Source: Bin5 sp965207495
Lineage (GTDB): Bacteria > Chloroflexota > Anaerolineae > Caldilineales > Caldilineaceae
Direction: 5' to 3'
NCBI GenBank assembly: GCA_965207495.1
Contig: OZ242287.1
Location: forward strand, 1,116,001-1,180,000
DNA: 64,000 nt
This document shows positions 29,495 to 38,253 of the stretch, one piece after another. The notes under the pieces were generated by a model, which saw nothing but the letters and a program-made list of their open reading frames with translations, was not told the origin of the DNA and ran no database searches. The stretch's first letter is position 1. Each line of letters opens with the position of its first letter. Position numbers and translations under genes: made by a program.

Positions 29495-30937
29495 ATGACA
29501 AGCAAACGCGCCACCGTTCTTGCCATCGATATTGGCGCCGAGTCCGGCCGGGTGATGGCAGTACACTTCGATGGCTCCGAGTTGCAGCTGGAAGAGGTGC
29601 ATCGCTTCCCCAACTACGCGCTGACCGTCAACGGCGTCCTGCAATGGGACATCCTCCACCTCTGGCGCGAGGTGCAGGCCGGCATCAACCGCAGCAGAGC
29701 CCACGCACCCGAACGCCCCGCCAGCCTCGCCGTCGACACCTGGGGCGTGGACTTCGGCCTCCTCGACCGCGACGGAAATCTCATCGGCAACCCGGTCTGC
29801 TACCGGGACAGTCGCACCGAAGGCATGCTGGACGCAGTCTTCGCCCGCGTTCCCAAGGCAGAGGTGTTCGCCCAGACCGGAATCCAGTTCATGGCGATCA
29901 ACACGCTCTACCAGATGATGAGCCTCGTAGAGACCGGTTCGCCCCATCTGCAGATCGCCGCCCGCTTCCTTACCGTTCCCGATCTGCTCAACTTCTGGTT
30001 GAGCGGCGCCCAGGTGTGCGAATTCAGCAACGCCACCACCACACAAATGCTCAACCCCTTCACCCGCGCCTGGGCCGGTGACCTGCTGGACGCGCTCGGC
30101 ATTCCCCTCGACCTCTTCCCGGAGGTCGTACAGCCGGGAACGCGCCTGGCGTCCTATGATGACATCCCTGTCATCGCACCCGCCTGTCACGACACCGGCA
30201 GCGCAGTCGCCGGCGTCCCCGCCCAGACCGGGAACTTCGCCTATATCAGCAGCGGCACCTGGAGTCTCGTCGGCCTTGAAGAGGCCCAGCCCGTGGTCAA
30301 CGAAGCCGCCCTCGCCGTCAACGCCACTAACGAAGGCGGCGCCTACGGCACATTCCGTCTGCTGAAAAACGTGATGGGCCTGTGGCTCCTGCAGCAGTGC
30401 CGGTCTACCTGGGAACAGCAAGGGCGGCCCTACTCCTATCCGGAACTGGTCTCGCTTGCCGAGTCAGCCAAACCTCTGCGCTCCTTCGTCGACCCCAACG
30501 ACGACCGCTTCCTGCCCCCCGGCGACCATCCTGCACACATCCAGGCCTTCTGCCAGCAGAGCGGTCAGCCCCCGCCCCAGAGCGACGCCGACATGGCCCG
30601 CTGCGTCTTCGAGAGCCTGGCGCTCGCCTACCGCGATGTCCTCCACGAGCTGCAGAGCCTGACCGCGCGGCCGATCGAGGTCATTCATGTCGTCGGCGGC
30701 GGCTCCCGCAACCAGCTCCTCAACCAGCTCACCGCCGACGCCACCGGCATCCCCGTCCTTGCCGGTCCCGGCGAAGCGACCGTTATCGGCAACGCGCTCG
30801 TGCAGCTCATCAGCCTGGGCGAGCTGGCCAATCTCGACGAAGGCCGTCAGCTGGTAGCCGAAATCGGCGCCCTGGAGCGCTTCGATCCCAAAGATCAGGA
30901 CGCCTGGCGGCACGTGAAGATGCCCGCACTCAGCTAA
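29495..30937 (+). CDS. rhaB: Rhamnulokinase
   Basis: A 480-aa FGGY-family sugar kinase that phosphorylates L-rhamnulose at C1. Typical blocks: VLAIDIGAESGRVMAVHFDG (phosphate-binding loop), VDTWGVDFGLLDRDGN, IQFMAINTLYQMMSL, the CHDTGSAVAGVPAQ-containing linker, FAYISSGTWSLVGLE, and HVVGGGSRNQLLNQLTADAT near the C-terminus. It directly follows rhaA and probably shares its mRNA. No terminator is visible; a GC-rich dispersed repeat lies about 90 nt downstream. Confidence 0.95.
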   Translation: MTSKRATVLAIDIGAESGRVMAVHFDGSELQLEEVHRFPNYALTVNGVLQWDILHLWREVQAGINRSRAHAPERPASLAVDTWGVDFGLLDRDGNLIGNPVCYRDSRTEGMLDAVFARVPKAEVFAQTGIQFMAINTLYQMMSLVETGSPHLQIAARFLTVPDLLNFWLSGAQVCEFSNATTTQMLNPFTRAWAGDLLDALGIPLDLFPEVVQPGTRLASYDDIPVIAPACHDTGSAVAGVPAQTGNFAYISSGTWSLVGLEEAQPVVNEAALAVNATNEGGAYGTFRLLKNVMGLWLLQQCRSTWEQQGRPYSYPELVSLAESAKPLRSFVDPNDDRFLPPGDHPAHIQAFCQQSGQPPPQSDADMARCVFESLALAYRDVLHELQSLTARPIEVIHVVGGGSRNQLLNQLTADATGIPVLAGPGEATVIGNALVQLISLGELANLDEGRQLVAEIGALERFDPKDQDAWRHVKMPALS

Positions 30938-31500
30938 CGCCATACAGGGCGACTACTCATTCCCACCATACTCACGACCCTGAATGAGGTGAATGAACGT
31001 ACCTCTCTCCTCTTCACTCACTCCTCGCATTTGGGCGTTCGGGCCTTCGGCCCTCCCTTGTGCAGGGGCTGCGCCCCCGCAACGCCCCGCCCTGGCTCGC
31101 CACCGTGTTTATTCTTTTCAAGCCGTATGTCTACCCGACAGTGTCTGCGCCCCACCTTGCTGCCCAAAGCCACTGACCACAAGAAGGGCTGGTCTGGAAA
31201 GACGCCGCCGCTTACACCAATAGCGTACAGGGCGAACTGCAACCGTGTCAGTCCCTGCAAACCTGCAAGACCTGACTAGGCGGAATCGTACCCCGGATCT
31301 GGCTGGGTAGTTTCTTTGTAGGATTGAGCGTAGAGGACTGGGACGCGCCAGCATGACTTCACGCCGCACACGTCCACCGACGGAGATTCTTCAAGGATTT
31401 CACTACATAACGCAATGGGACATTGCGCCCCGCCGAAGTGAACATACCTCCAGCCAGCGCATGTCCCCCGTGTCGCGGGCCACCTTCGAAGCCGGGTGCG
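30938..31500. other. Intergenic region holding repeat copy A
   Basis: 563 nt between convergent rhaB and a PhyH gene. It contains copy A of the dispersed GC-rich repeat (31027-31146). The remaining sequence has short open frames only, with no motif or ribosome-binding site. Confidence 0.6.
31027..31146 (+). repeat. Dispersed GC-rich intergenic repeat, copy A
   Basis: Shares long near-identical stretches with 46799-46928, 46985-47061 and 58765-58885: GGGCCTTCGGCCCT hairpin, GGGGCTGCGCCCCC hairpin, CGCAACGCCCCGCCC, then CCACCGTG(T/C)T and a final ACAGTGTCT. Copies A and D also share GCATTTGGGCGTTC at the left end. All copies point the same way. Confidence 0.85.
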
Positions 31501-32271
31501 CTAGTCCTTCTTCTTGCCGCGCGAAAAAGAGACCCGCAGGTGGCTGTCCGCCGCGTGGGGCGCGGCCAGCCCGTTGTCCATGCGCAGCAACTCACGCTGA
31601 CGGGGCGTCAAGTCATCCATCCAGCTCTCTTGAAAGCCGTCGTGGGGATCGACCTGAAAGATCAGCGCGCTCTTGCGGTAGTGGCCGAACAGCGCATGGC
31701 GGTCGGTCTCAGTCCGGTTCTCCCCGCCGCCGTGCCAGCACTGGCCGTTGAAGACGAGGACACTGCCGGCCGGCGCAACCAATTGATGGACGTGCTTCAC
31801 ATCCATCCCGTCAGGCGGTCCAGCCATGCCGCTTTTGTGCGATCCGGGCACGATGCGCGTGGGGCCGTTTTCGGGCGTGAAGTCATCCAGTAGCCACACC
31901 GTATTGACCATAACCGGGGATCCCATGTTCAACAGGTCGGCGCGGATATCGCTGTGCAGACCCTGTACAGGGTCCCCAGGCCTGACGATGCGCGCGTTTA
32001 GGCTGCCCAGAATGATCTTTTTGCCCAGAACATACTCGATAACAGGCAGCGTACGCGGATGGTCGATCAACGGGTGGTAGAGCGGGTCGAGCACAGGCAG
32101 GTTGCTCACGTGGCCGGCCTGTCCCAGAAATCGCTGCTCGCCCCCAAGCCTCGCTGCCCAGTCAGCCAGCGAGGCGCGCAAAGCCTCCACCTCCGCCCCA
32201 CTCAGCACACCCTCCAACACGGTGAAGCCGTAAACATCCATCTCCCAAAACGCCTGCTGCAGTGATCCCAT
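31501..32271 (-). CDS. Phytanoyl-CoA dioxygenase (PhyH) family, copy 2
   Basis: A 256-aa Fe(II)/2-oxoglutarate oxygenase. The facial triad is LHSDI (His, Asp) and the distal His in CWHGGGENRT; GPTRIVPGSHKSG is the family's central block. The last gene of a minus-strand series PhyH-dehydrogenase-PhyH-PhyH with short spacing (48 nt from the previous gene). The clustering suggests a shared catabolic or tailoring route acting on small molecules, with no substrate evident. The C-terminus ends in a Lys-rich tail. Confidence 0.87.
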   Translation of the reverse strand: MGSLQQAFWEMDVYGFTVLEGVLSGAEVEALRASLADWAARLGGEQRFLGQAGHVSNLPVLDPLYHPLIDHPRTLPVIEYVLGKKIILGSLNARIVRPGDPVQGLHSDIRADLLNMGSPVMVNTVWLLDDFTPENGPTRIVPGSHKSGMAGPPDGMDVKHVHQLVAPAGSVLVFNGQCWHGGGENRTETDRHALFGHYRKSALIFQVDPHDGFQESWMDDLTPRQRELLRMDNGLAAPHAADSHLRVSFSRGKKKD

Positions 32272-32319
32272 CCTGCCGCCTTCCTCTGTGTGATGGTCCG
32301 TTCAGTTGCGTTCAGCGGG

Positions 32320-33246
32320 TCAACAGATCATGCCGCGCTTGGATTCCAACCCGTGCGCAATCGGATTGTCCCCGATCCAGCGTTCGTCCACCGGTTCGGA
32401 GGCCAGTTGGTAGCGCGTGTCGGTGGAGAGCCGTATCTGGTTGGTATGATTGTCCAAGCTGGCGTGCATGGTGTACATACTGAAGACCAGCAGATCGCCC
32501 ATCGCATAGTCGGTGGTCAACCAGCGATTCCCCAATGCGGCCCGCGCTGCAATGGCATCCTTGTTATAAGCGCCGCCATTTGGATGCTGCCACAGCTTCT
32601 CCCCGGATTCGATCTCGCCGGCATCAGGATAGTTGGTGCAGTAGGCATCTACATCCAAAGTTCCGTAGTCGGCCTTGATCTCTTCGAAGCGGTGGGAGTT
32701 CTCCAGGACCATCAGCCCGCCCATCTCGATGGGGATGTCCCCCAGCGGCGTCCAACTCGTATGCAGTCGCTGCGTACCTCGTCCCATAAAGACAATGTCG
32801 TAATGGGGTGGCGTAGCCGTTGTCTCGCCCGGCGGTTTCGAGCGGCACCAGGTGTAATCGAAATGGCGCACTTCACCGTCCAGAAACTGTCTGTAGAAAT
32901 TCATCATCGGCCCGTCATAGAGCAATTCGAGAAGGGGGGCGTTGTCCTTGGTCAGCTCCACCATGAACGCATTCTCAAAGTCAGCATGGGCAACGCCGTC
33001 CTCCAGCGGATAGTCGCGGTCCAGACAGCCGGCAGCGTCGAGCTTCCTCAACATTTCCAGCCGGGCCTCCACAACCTGGCTGCGATCCAGCAACCCGGGC
33101 AGGTACAGATAACCATCCTGCTCGAACCGCCAGCGCAGCTCTTTCATATCAGACAGCGCGTCGCTCGACGAGCGCAGCGACCCAAACGCCTCCGCTGATG
33201 TATCGAGCAGACTGCCTTGAAAACTGGGCGAAATCGAAAGATCCAT
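32320..33246 (-). CDS. Phytanoyl-CoA dioxygenase (PhyH) family, copy 3
   Basis: A 308-aa member with an HYD metal pair in TPPHYDIVFMGRG, the distal His in MYTMHASLDNHTN, and the 2-oxoglutarate Arg region RLSTDTRYQLASEPVDERW. The start LSISPSF region has no signal peptide. It resembles copy 1 in its C-terminal layout more than it resembles copies 2 and 4, so the cluster did not arise from one simple tandem duplication. It lies 63 nt after the zinc dehydrogenase gene. Confidence 0.87.
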   Translation of the reverse strand: MDLSISPSFQGSLLDTSAEAFGSLRSSSDALSDMKELRWRFEQDGYLYLPGLLDRSQVVEARLEMLRKLDAAGCLDRDYPLEDGVAHADFENAFMVELTKDNAPLLELLYDGPMMNFYRQFLDGEVRHFDYTWCRSKPPGETTATPPHYDIVFMGRGTQRLHTSWTPLGDIPIEMGGLMVLENSHRFEEIKADYGTLDVDAYCTNYPDAGEIESGEKLWQHPNGGAYNKDAIAARAALGNRWLTTDYAMGDLLVFSMYTMHASLDNHTNQIRLSTDTRYQLASEPVDERWIGDNPIAHGLESKRGMIC

Positions 33247-33309
33247 CGTTCTTGTACTCCAATCTGCTGTGTGAGTCCTGGTGGATTAGTCTAGAGCATC
33301 CTGTCGCCG

Positions 33310-34326
33310 CTATGCCCAGGGATCGACCACGATCTTGGCCGCTTCACCCTCTGCCAGCAGTCCGAATCCCGTCTGGATCTGGCTCATCGGCAGCTGATGG
33401 CTGATCAGCAGGTCGATTAGCGGTGACTGCCGGATAACCTTCATTACTTTGGCGTAGTCACCCATATTGTAGAGCCAGGATCCGACGACCGTCAAGCCTT
33501 TTCGGATCATGTCGGTACTGACCGTAATTGTAAGCTTATCACGGCATTCGCCGACGAAGGCCACGCGGCCGCGGCGGCGGGTAGCGTCAATGCAAAGCCG
33601 CTCTGCCGGGACACGGCCCGAACAATCGACCGCGCAGTCCACACCCCTGCCTTCGGTCAGGCTGAGAATTTTCTGTAGAATGTCCGGATCGCTGGGGTCG
33701 AGCACCGTTTCGGCCCCCATCTCCAGCGCCCGGTTCGCACGCCACGGCGCCGGTTCGACACCGATTACACGGGCATTGCGAAAACGAGCGTTGACGACCG
33801 CGCCCAGCCCAACCGGTCCCAGCCCGGTGATCAGCACTGTGTCCTGCGAGTTGACGCCGATGGCCTCTTGCCCGCCGAACGATGCGCCGATGCCGTCAAT
33901 CGCCATCGTCGCCTGCGCATAACTCACATCGTCGGGGACCCTGGGCAGCAGCCATGCCGGTTTAAGCGTATAGTGGGCAAACGTGCCCGCGCCGGCCATC
34001 GACCCATGCAACTCGGCGAAGTCGTGGCTGTCCTCACAGTAGATATAGTCGCCGCTCATGCAAAGATGGCAGCGGCCGCACGAAAACTGCGGCAAGACCA
34101 CGACCCGGTCCCCTACGCTGACAGGCCCCCGCTCAGCGACTTCCACCACTTCTCCCACGCCCTCATGGCCCATTATCGCCTGGTTCTGGCCGGCCATCCA
34201 TAGCTTGTATTCAGTGCACAACGCAGAGGCATGGACCTTGACCACCGCCCAATCGGCTTTCGCCTGCGGCTCGGGCAACTCGTTAAATGCGACTTGTCGC
34301 TCACCGGTGATTGCAGCCTGTAACAC
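33310..34326 (-). CDS. Zinc-dependent medium-chain dehydrogenase (alcohol/sorbitol dehydrogenase-like)
   Basis: A 338-aa medium-chain dehydrogenase. Catalytic zinc ligands are expected from Cys in SALCTEYK and His-Glu in IMGHEGVGEV. The four-Cys structural zinc loop is present as CGRCHLCMSGDYIYC. The NAD(P) fold has VLITGLGPVGLGAVV. Translation begins at GTG with AAGGAG 8 nt upstream. It lies between PhyH genes on one strand, suggesting that an alcohol made or exposed by the oxygenases is oxidised further; this is inference from position. Confidence 0.9.
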   Translation of the reverse strand: MLQAAITGERQVAFNELPEPQAKADWAVVKVHASALCTEYKLWMAGQNQAIMGHEGVGEVVEVAERGPVSVGDRVVVLPQFSCGRCHLCMSGDYIYCEDSHDFAELHGSMAGAGTFAHYTLKPAWLLPRVPDDVSYAQATMAIDGIGASFGGQEAIGVNSQDTVLITGLGPVGLGAVVNARFRNARVIGVEPAPWRANRALEMGAETVLDPSDPDILQKILSLTEGRGVDCAVDCSGRVPAERLCIDATRRRGRVAFVGECRDKLTITVSTDMIRKGLTVVGSWLYNMGDYAKVMKVIRQSPLIDLLISHQLPMSQIQTGFGLLAEGEAAKIVVDPWA

Positions 34327-34469
34327 GGAAAATGCTCCTTATGAGTCCGACGGTCAATTCGCGCGTGGTCACCCCACCACCGAGGTTGATCAACCCCTCC
34401 TCCTGTCAGACCAGAATTCAGTCAGAAGGCAAGGATCCAAGCAGTGAAAACATATCTGCCGGGCCGCTC

Positions 34470-35327
34470 TCAGAACATCCCCTGCTTCGGCCCCCGGCCC
34501 CATGGAATCGGCTCAACGTCGCCCGAAAAGCGCGGTATCAAGGCCTGGACCGCAGGGTCCGCCTGATCGGCCCACTCAGCCCATTCCGAGCGTTCCGTGA
34601 CATGAGAGGCAACAAGCGCCTGTACGGGCTCGGGCAGACCGGCATAGTTGGCCCAATACCAGATAGTGAGTACCGTGCGCCACTGGTCGCTCTGGTTCGC
34701 GTGCGCCGAATGCAGCAGGCGCGCATCGCCAATCACCACGTCCCCCGCCCGCACTGGCACATCGACTTCACCTTCCGCCTTTTGAAATGCCGGATGGTCC
34801 ATGTTTTTGGCACGGCCCACTTCGTCGCCGTCATGCGCCTTGCGGTCCAGATCGTGCAGCGCATGCCGACTCAAATGCGAACCCGGGATCAGCCGTAGAC
34901 AACCGTTGTTTCGGTTGGTGTCGACAAGGTAGTACATCAGGAAGTACTGTTGCGGTTGATCGGTGTAGCTGATCGGGTGCTCCCACAGTACACCATCCTG
35001 ATGCCAGTAGAGAGGAGGACTGTACGGCGGCTTGCTGATGACAAAACCGCTCCAAACCTTGGGCTCGTCAAAACCCAGCTGCGCAAGGGCCCCCAGCGCA
35101 CTCGGATGGGCAATCAATTCGGGAAAGGCAGGGTGCGGATACTTCCAATATGGGATGATGCAGCCCTGCGAACGGTGCTGTTCAAAATGCGCCTCATCCT
35201 CCTGCGCGATCGTCCATTCGCTCATTGCATTCAGCTTGGCTACCATCTCCGGATCCAACACATTCTCGAAGATGCAGAAGCCGTCGCGCATGAGCTGGTT
35301 GCGCTTCTCGACTGCGGTAATCGGCAT
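34470..35327 (-). CDS. Phytanoyl-CoA dioxygenase (PhyH) family, copy 4
   Basis: A 285-aa oxygenase whose core includes YWHQDGVLWEHP (metal His and Asp), CLRLIPGSHLSRH, and DARLLHSAHANQSDQWRT with the distal His and the 2-oxoglutarate Arg. It has the best PhyH match of the cluster and a strong ribosome-binding site (GGAGG, 7 nt before ATG). It is the first gene of the four-gene minus-strand series; the next gene begins 143 nt later, so a second promoter there is possible. Confidence 0.9.
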   Translation of the reverse strand: MPITAVEKRNQLMRDGFCIFENVLDPEMVAKLNAMSEWTIAQEDEAHFEQHRSQGCIIPYWKYPHPAFPELIAHPSALGALAQLGFDEPKVWSGFVISKPPYSPPLYWHQDGVLWEHPISYTDQPQQYFLMYYLVDTNRNNGCLRLIPGSHLSRHALHDLDRKAHDGDEVGRAKNMDHPAFQKAEGEVDVPVRAGDVVIGDARLLHSAHANQSDQWRTVLTIWYWANYAGLPEPVQALVASHVTERSEWAEWADQADPAVQALIPRFSGDVEPIPWGRGPKQGMF

Positions 35328-35387
35328 GGCTGAACCTCCATACTTTCCGATTGCGGATTTCGGCCTATGATGTTGTAGGGAATAGGG

Positions 35388-35409
35388 AGAGCAGTTCTGT
35401 GGCTGCTCT
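35388..35409 (-). terminator. Possible terminator after fabH
   Basis: AGAGCAG and CTGCTCT form a 7-bp stem with an 8-nt loop about 40 nt after the fabH stop. There is no U-tract, so this is weak evidence. Confidence 0.3.
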
Positions 35410-35450
35410 GCGACTGCGCTGCGGCTGTGCGGGGGCGGAGTAGTCGTACG

Positions 35451-36737
35451 CTATGGCGTCGGCTGCTCCTCTTCCGGTCTGCGCACCGGACGTCGTGCCA
35501 TCGCACGCGGCTCCACCTGGCTGTAGATGCGCCGGATGGCCCGTTTCCACATCGAGCGCGCTGCCGCCGCCTGGTACGTCGCCTGCCGCTGCGTATTCTT
35601 CCACCAGGTCGACTCCGGCTGTTCTATCGGCACACTCCACTTGACCGAGCATGCGCCCCAGGTCAGACCCGCGCCAAAACCGACAAACACAAGATTGTCC
35701 CCCGGCGCTACCTTCCCTTCCTCAATCGCTTCGCATAGCGCAATGGGAATGCTGGCCGTGCTCGTGTTGCCGTACTTGTGAACGTTTACATAGACCTTGT
35801 CTTCCGGGATCTTCAACTGCCGCAGCACGCTGTGCTGGATGATGCGCTTGTTCGCCTGGTGCGGCACGACCAAATCGACTTCGCTGACCGGAACACCGGC
35901 CTTGTCCAACACCCGTCGCGTCGCGTCCGCCATGATCCGGGTCGCAAAGCGGAAGACGGCCCGCCCGTCCATCTGGATGTAGTGCGCTCCACTGCTTACC
36001 GTCTCCAGGCTGGCCGGAGCCGCGCTCCCGCCCGCCGGAATCGTCAACAACTCCGCGCCCGACCCGTCGCTGCCAAGCACCGAAGCCGTGACGCCGCCCG
36101 GCACGTCGCTGGCCGCCAGCAGCACTGCCCCCGCGCCGTCACCAAAAAGAACGCAGGTCGTACGGTCGGTCCAATCCACCCACCGGCTCAGCGTTTCGGA
36201 CCCAACCACCAGCACATACTCGGCGTCCCCGGCCAAGATCTGCGCGCGCGCGACGCTGAGAGCATACACAAAACCGGAACAGGCAGCGCTCAGATCAAAG
36301 GCGCCCGCATTGATGAGGCCCAAATTGTCCTGGATGATGCTCGCCGTGGCAGGAAAAAAGTGCTCAGGCGAACTGGTTGCACAGATGACCAGGTCCACCC
36401 TGGCAGGATGGAGGTCGGCAACTTCAAGGGCTTTGCGCGCCGCCTGCGTTCCCAGAGATGCAGTGGTCTCCTCGGATACCGCTACGACCCGTCTTTCCTG
36501 TATGCCGGTGCGCGTCCGGATCCACTCGTCCTGGGTATCCACGACCTGTTCCAGATCATGGTTTGTGACCACCCGATCGGGAACCTCATAGCCCCAGCCG
36601 ATGATCTGGGCATAACAGGGCGGTTGCACCTTGTCCAGCATCGGCTGCTCCGCCTCTGCTTCCGAATAGTGCCCGTTCAAATGCGTGGCTGCGTAGTCGC
36701 TCCCGGTCCCATTTTCCTCGTGCGCTTGCGCTGTCAT
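35451..36737 (-). CDS. fabH: 3-oxoacyl-ACP synthase III
   Basis: A 428-aa condensing enzyme starting fatty-acid synthesis from acyl-CoA and malonyl-ACP. The catalytic triad is present: Cys153 in DLSAACSGFVYALS, His in VVPHQANKRI, and Asn in VHKYGNTSTASIP. It is longer than usual FabH (about 320-330 aa) because of a polar N-terminal extension of about 40 residues and an Arg/Pro/Glu-rich C-terminal tail of about 55. Its ATG overlaps the fabF stop in ATGA, so the two are translationally coupled. Because fabF comes first in this unit and acpP, fabD and fabG are absent, a role in a special lipid or secondary pathway is also possible. Confidence 0.92.
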   Translation of the reverse strand: MTAQAHEENGTGSDYAATHLNGHYSEAEAEQPMLDKVQPPCYAQIIGWGYEVPDRVVTNHDLEQVVDTQDEWIRTRTGIQERRVVAVSEETTASLGTQAARKALEVADLHPARVDLVICATSSPEHFFPATASIIQDNLGLINAGAFDLSAACSGFVYALSVARAQILAGDAEYVLVVGSETLSRWVDWTDRTTCVLFGDGAGAVLLAASDVPGGVTASVLGSDGSGAELLTIPAGGSAAPASLETVSSGAHYIQMDGRAVFRFATRIMADATRRVLDKAGVPVSEVDLVVPHQANKRIIQHSVLRQLKIPEDKVYVNVHKYGNTSTASIPIALCEAIEEGKVAPGDNLVFVGFGAGLTWGACSVKWSVPIEQPESTWWKNTQRQATYQAAAARSMWKRAIRRIYSQVEPRAMARRPVRRPEEEQPTP

Positions 36738-38026
36738 ACCCCATTCTCCTCAAACCGCCGCAGCATCAGACATGAGTTGTGGCCGCCGAAACCGAAACTA
36801 TTACTCATTGTCACTGCGACGTCTGCCTGCACAGACCGTAACGGCGTGTAGTTCAGATCACAAGTTGGATCGGGGTTGTCCAGATTAATGGTTGGCGGAA
36901 TGACGCCTTCTTCAATCGTCTTGAGGCAGACAATCGCTTCTATCGCGCCCGCCGCTCCCAATAGGTGCCCAAGCATCGATTTCGTGCTGCTGATGTTCAC
37001 GCTGTAAGCGTGCTCGCCTAACACGCGCTTTATCGCCTTTGTTTCGCCTGGGTCGTTGAGCTCCGTACTCGTTCCATGGGCGTTGACATAATTCACGTCG
37101 GTACGCTTCACTCCGTAGCTCGCCGCCTTGCGTAGCGCCATATTCATCGCATCTTCGGCCCCCAGGCCGTCGAAATGGGGCGCTGCCATATGATACGCGT
37201 CGGCGCTGTTCCCGTAGCCGATCACCTCAGCATAGATTTCGGCATCGCGGGCCAGCGCATGCTCGAGCGACTCCAATATCAGTATCGCGCTCCCCTCGCT
37301 CATCACAAAGCCATCCCGTTCGCTGTCGAACGGACGGCAGGCCGCCGACGGGTCGTCGTTGCGCTGGCTCATGGCCCCCATAATGTCGAAGCCGGCCATC
37401 ATGAGTGGCAGCAGCGCCGCCTCAGAGCCTCCCGTGACCATCACCTGCGCGTCGCCGCGCCGGATCAACTCAAATGCCTCACCGGTAGCCGCAGTACCGC
37501 TGGCGCAGGCATTGACCACCGAAAAATTCGGACCGCGCAAATTATAGAGAATCGCGATCTTCCCGGCCGCACTGTCCACCAGCATATTTGGAATCAGAAA
37601 CGGGCTCACCTTTCGCAAGCCGCGCTTCTCCGTCAACCTGAAATTATCAAGCAACGAAGTGACGCCGCCGGTCCCGCTGGCGATCAACACGCCTATATCA
37701 GTTGGCGTCTCCTTGCTCGGATCGAGCCCGCTGTCATTGAACGCCTGCTCCGCTGCCACCAAAGCATACTGAATATATGGATCAAGCCGGCGGGCCTCCT
37801 TGCGATCCATATAGTTCTTGGCTTCGAAGCCCTTCAACTCGCCTGCAAAGCGGGTATTCAGCTCGCTGGTGTCGAATCTGGTGACCGTATCAATGCCCGA
37901 CCGACCTGCCAGCAAGGCGTCCCACGTATCATCCATCGTCAGGCCCAGGGGGGTCACCGCGCCGACGCCGGTGATCACGACCCGCGGCGGCTGGCCATTG
38001 CTACTGTACATGCGCGTGCATTCCAT
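36734..38026 (-). CDS. fabF: 3-oxoacyl-ACP synthase II
   Basis: A 430-aa elongating condensing enzyme. The active-site Cys is in NACASGTAATGEAFELI, with the two His residues in NAHGTSTELNDPGE and STKSMLGHLLGAAGAIEA. The N-terminal block RVVITGVGAVTPLG is standard. The start is uncertain: the frame opens at a TTG (38098), while ATGs at 38026 and 38011 lie just before the conserved block; none has a strong ribosome-binding site. It faces the MarR gene across about 230 nt, which recalls FabT control of fab genes in Firmicutes; regulation here is unproven. Confidence 0.92.
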   Translation of the reverse strand: MECTRMYSSNGQPPRVVITGVGAVTPLGLTMDDTWDALLAGRSGIDTVTRFDTSELNTRFAGELKGFEAKNYMDRKEARRLDPYIQYALVAAEQAFNDSGLDPSKETPTDIGVLIASGTGGVTSLLDNFRLTEKRGLRKVSPFLIPNMLVDSAAGKIAILYNLRGPNFSVVNACASGTAATGEAFELIRRGDAQVMVTGGSEAALLPLMMAGFDIMGAMSQRNDDPSAACRPFDSERDGFVMSEGSAILILESLEHALARDAEIYAEVIGYGNSADAYHMAAPHFDGLGAEDAMNMALRKAASYGVKRTDVNYVNAHGTSTELNDPGETKAIKRVLGEHAYSVNISSTKSMLGHLLGAAGAIEAIVCLKTIEEGVIPPTINLDNPDPTCDLNYTPLRSVQADVAVTMSNSFGFGGHNSCLMLRRFEENGV

Positions 38027-38168
38027 GTGAGCATCCCGACTCAGGTAACTAGCGTCATTCGCCCTCGTCGTCAGCCCACCTTCTGTAAAGGGATTCAAAT
38101 CAGTCCGTACACTCTACTATAACACAAATAACGGTCAATCGTTGCGTTTTCCACTCTTGGAACAATTA

Positions 38169-38187
38169 CCGACTTTGGCGGAGTCGG
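38169..38187. promoter_or_regulatory. Inverted repeat in the fabF-marR divergent region
   Basis: CCGACT and AGTCGG flank TTGGCGG and abut the palindrome GGGGCGCCCC (38186-38195), just upstream of the MarR promoter. It may be an operator or only a hairpin; no second copy was seen. Confidence 0.3.
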
Positions 38188-38217
38188 GGCGCCCCGTGCT
38201 TCGACATGATCACGCTC

Positions 38218-38246
38218 TTGCATTTTTTAGTTCGTTACCGTATAAT
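38218..38246 (+). promoter_or_regulatory. Strong sigma70 promoter of marR, probable leaderless transcript
   Basis: TTGCAT, a 17-nt spacer, and a perfect TATAAT, followed after only 7 nt by the ATG at 38254. Initiation at the normal distance would fall on or next to the ATG, giving an mRNA without a leader. Confidence 0.75.
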
Positions 38247-38253
38247 TCGTCTT

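Noticed and set aside
38186..38195. GGGGCGCCCC palindrome as a specific operator
   Set aside because: A 10-bp GC palindrome is common by chance in such GC-rich DNA, and no second copy was seen.
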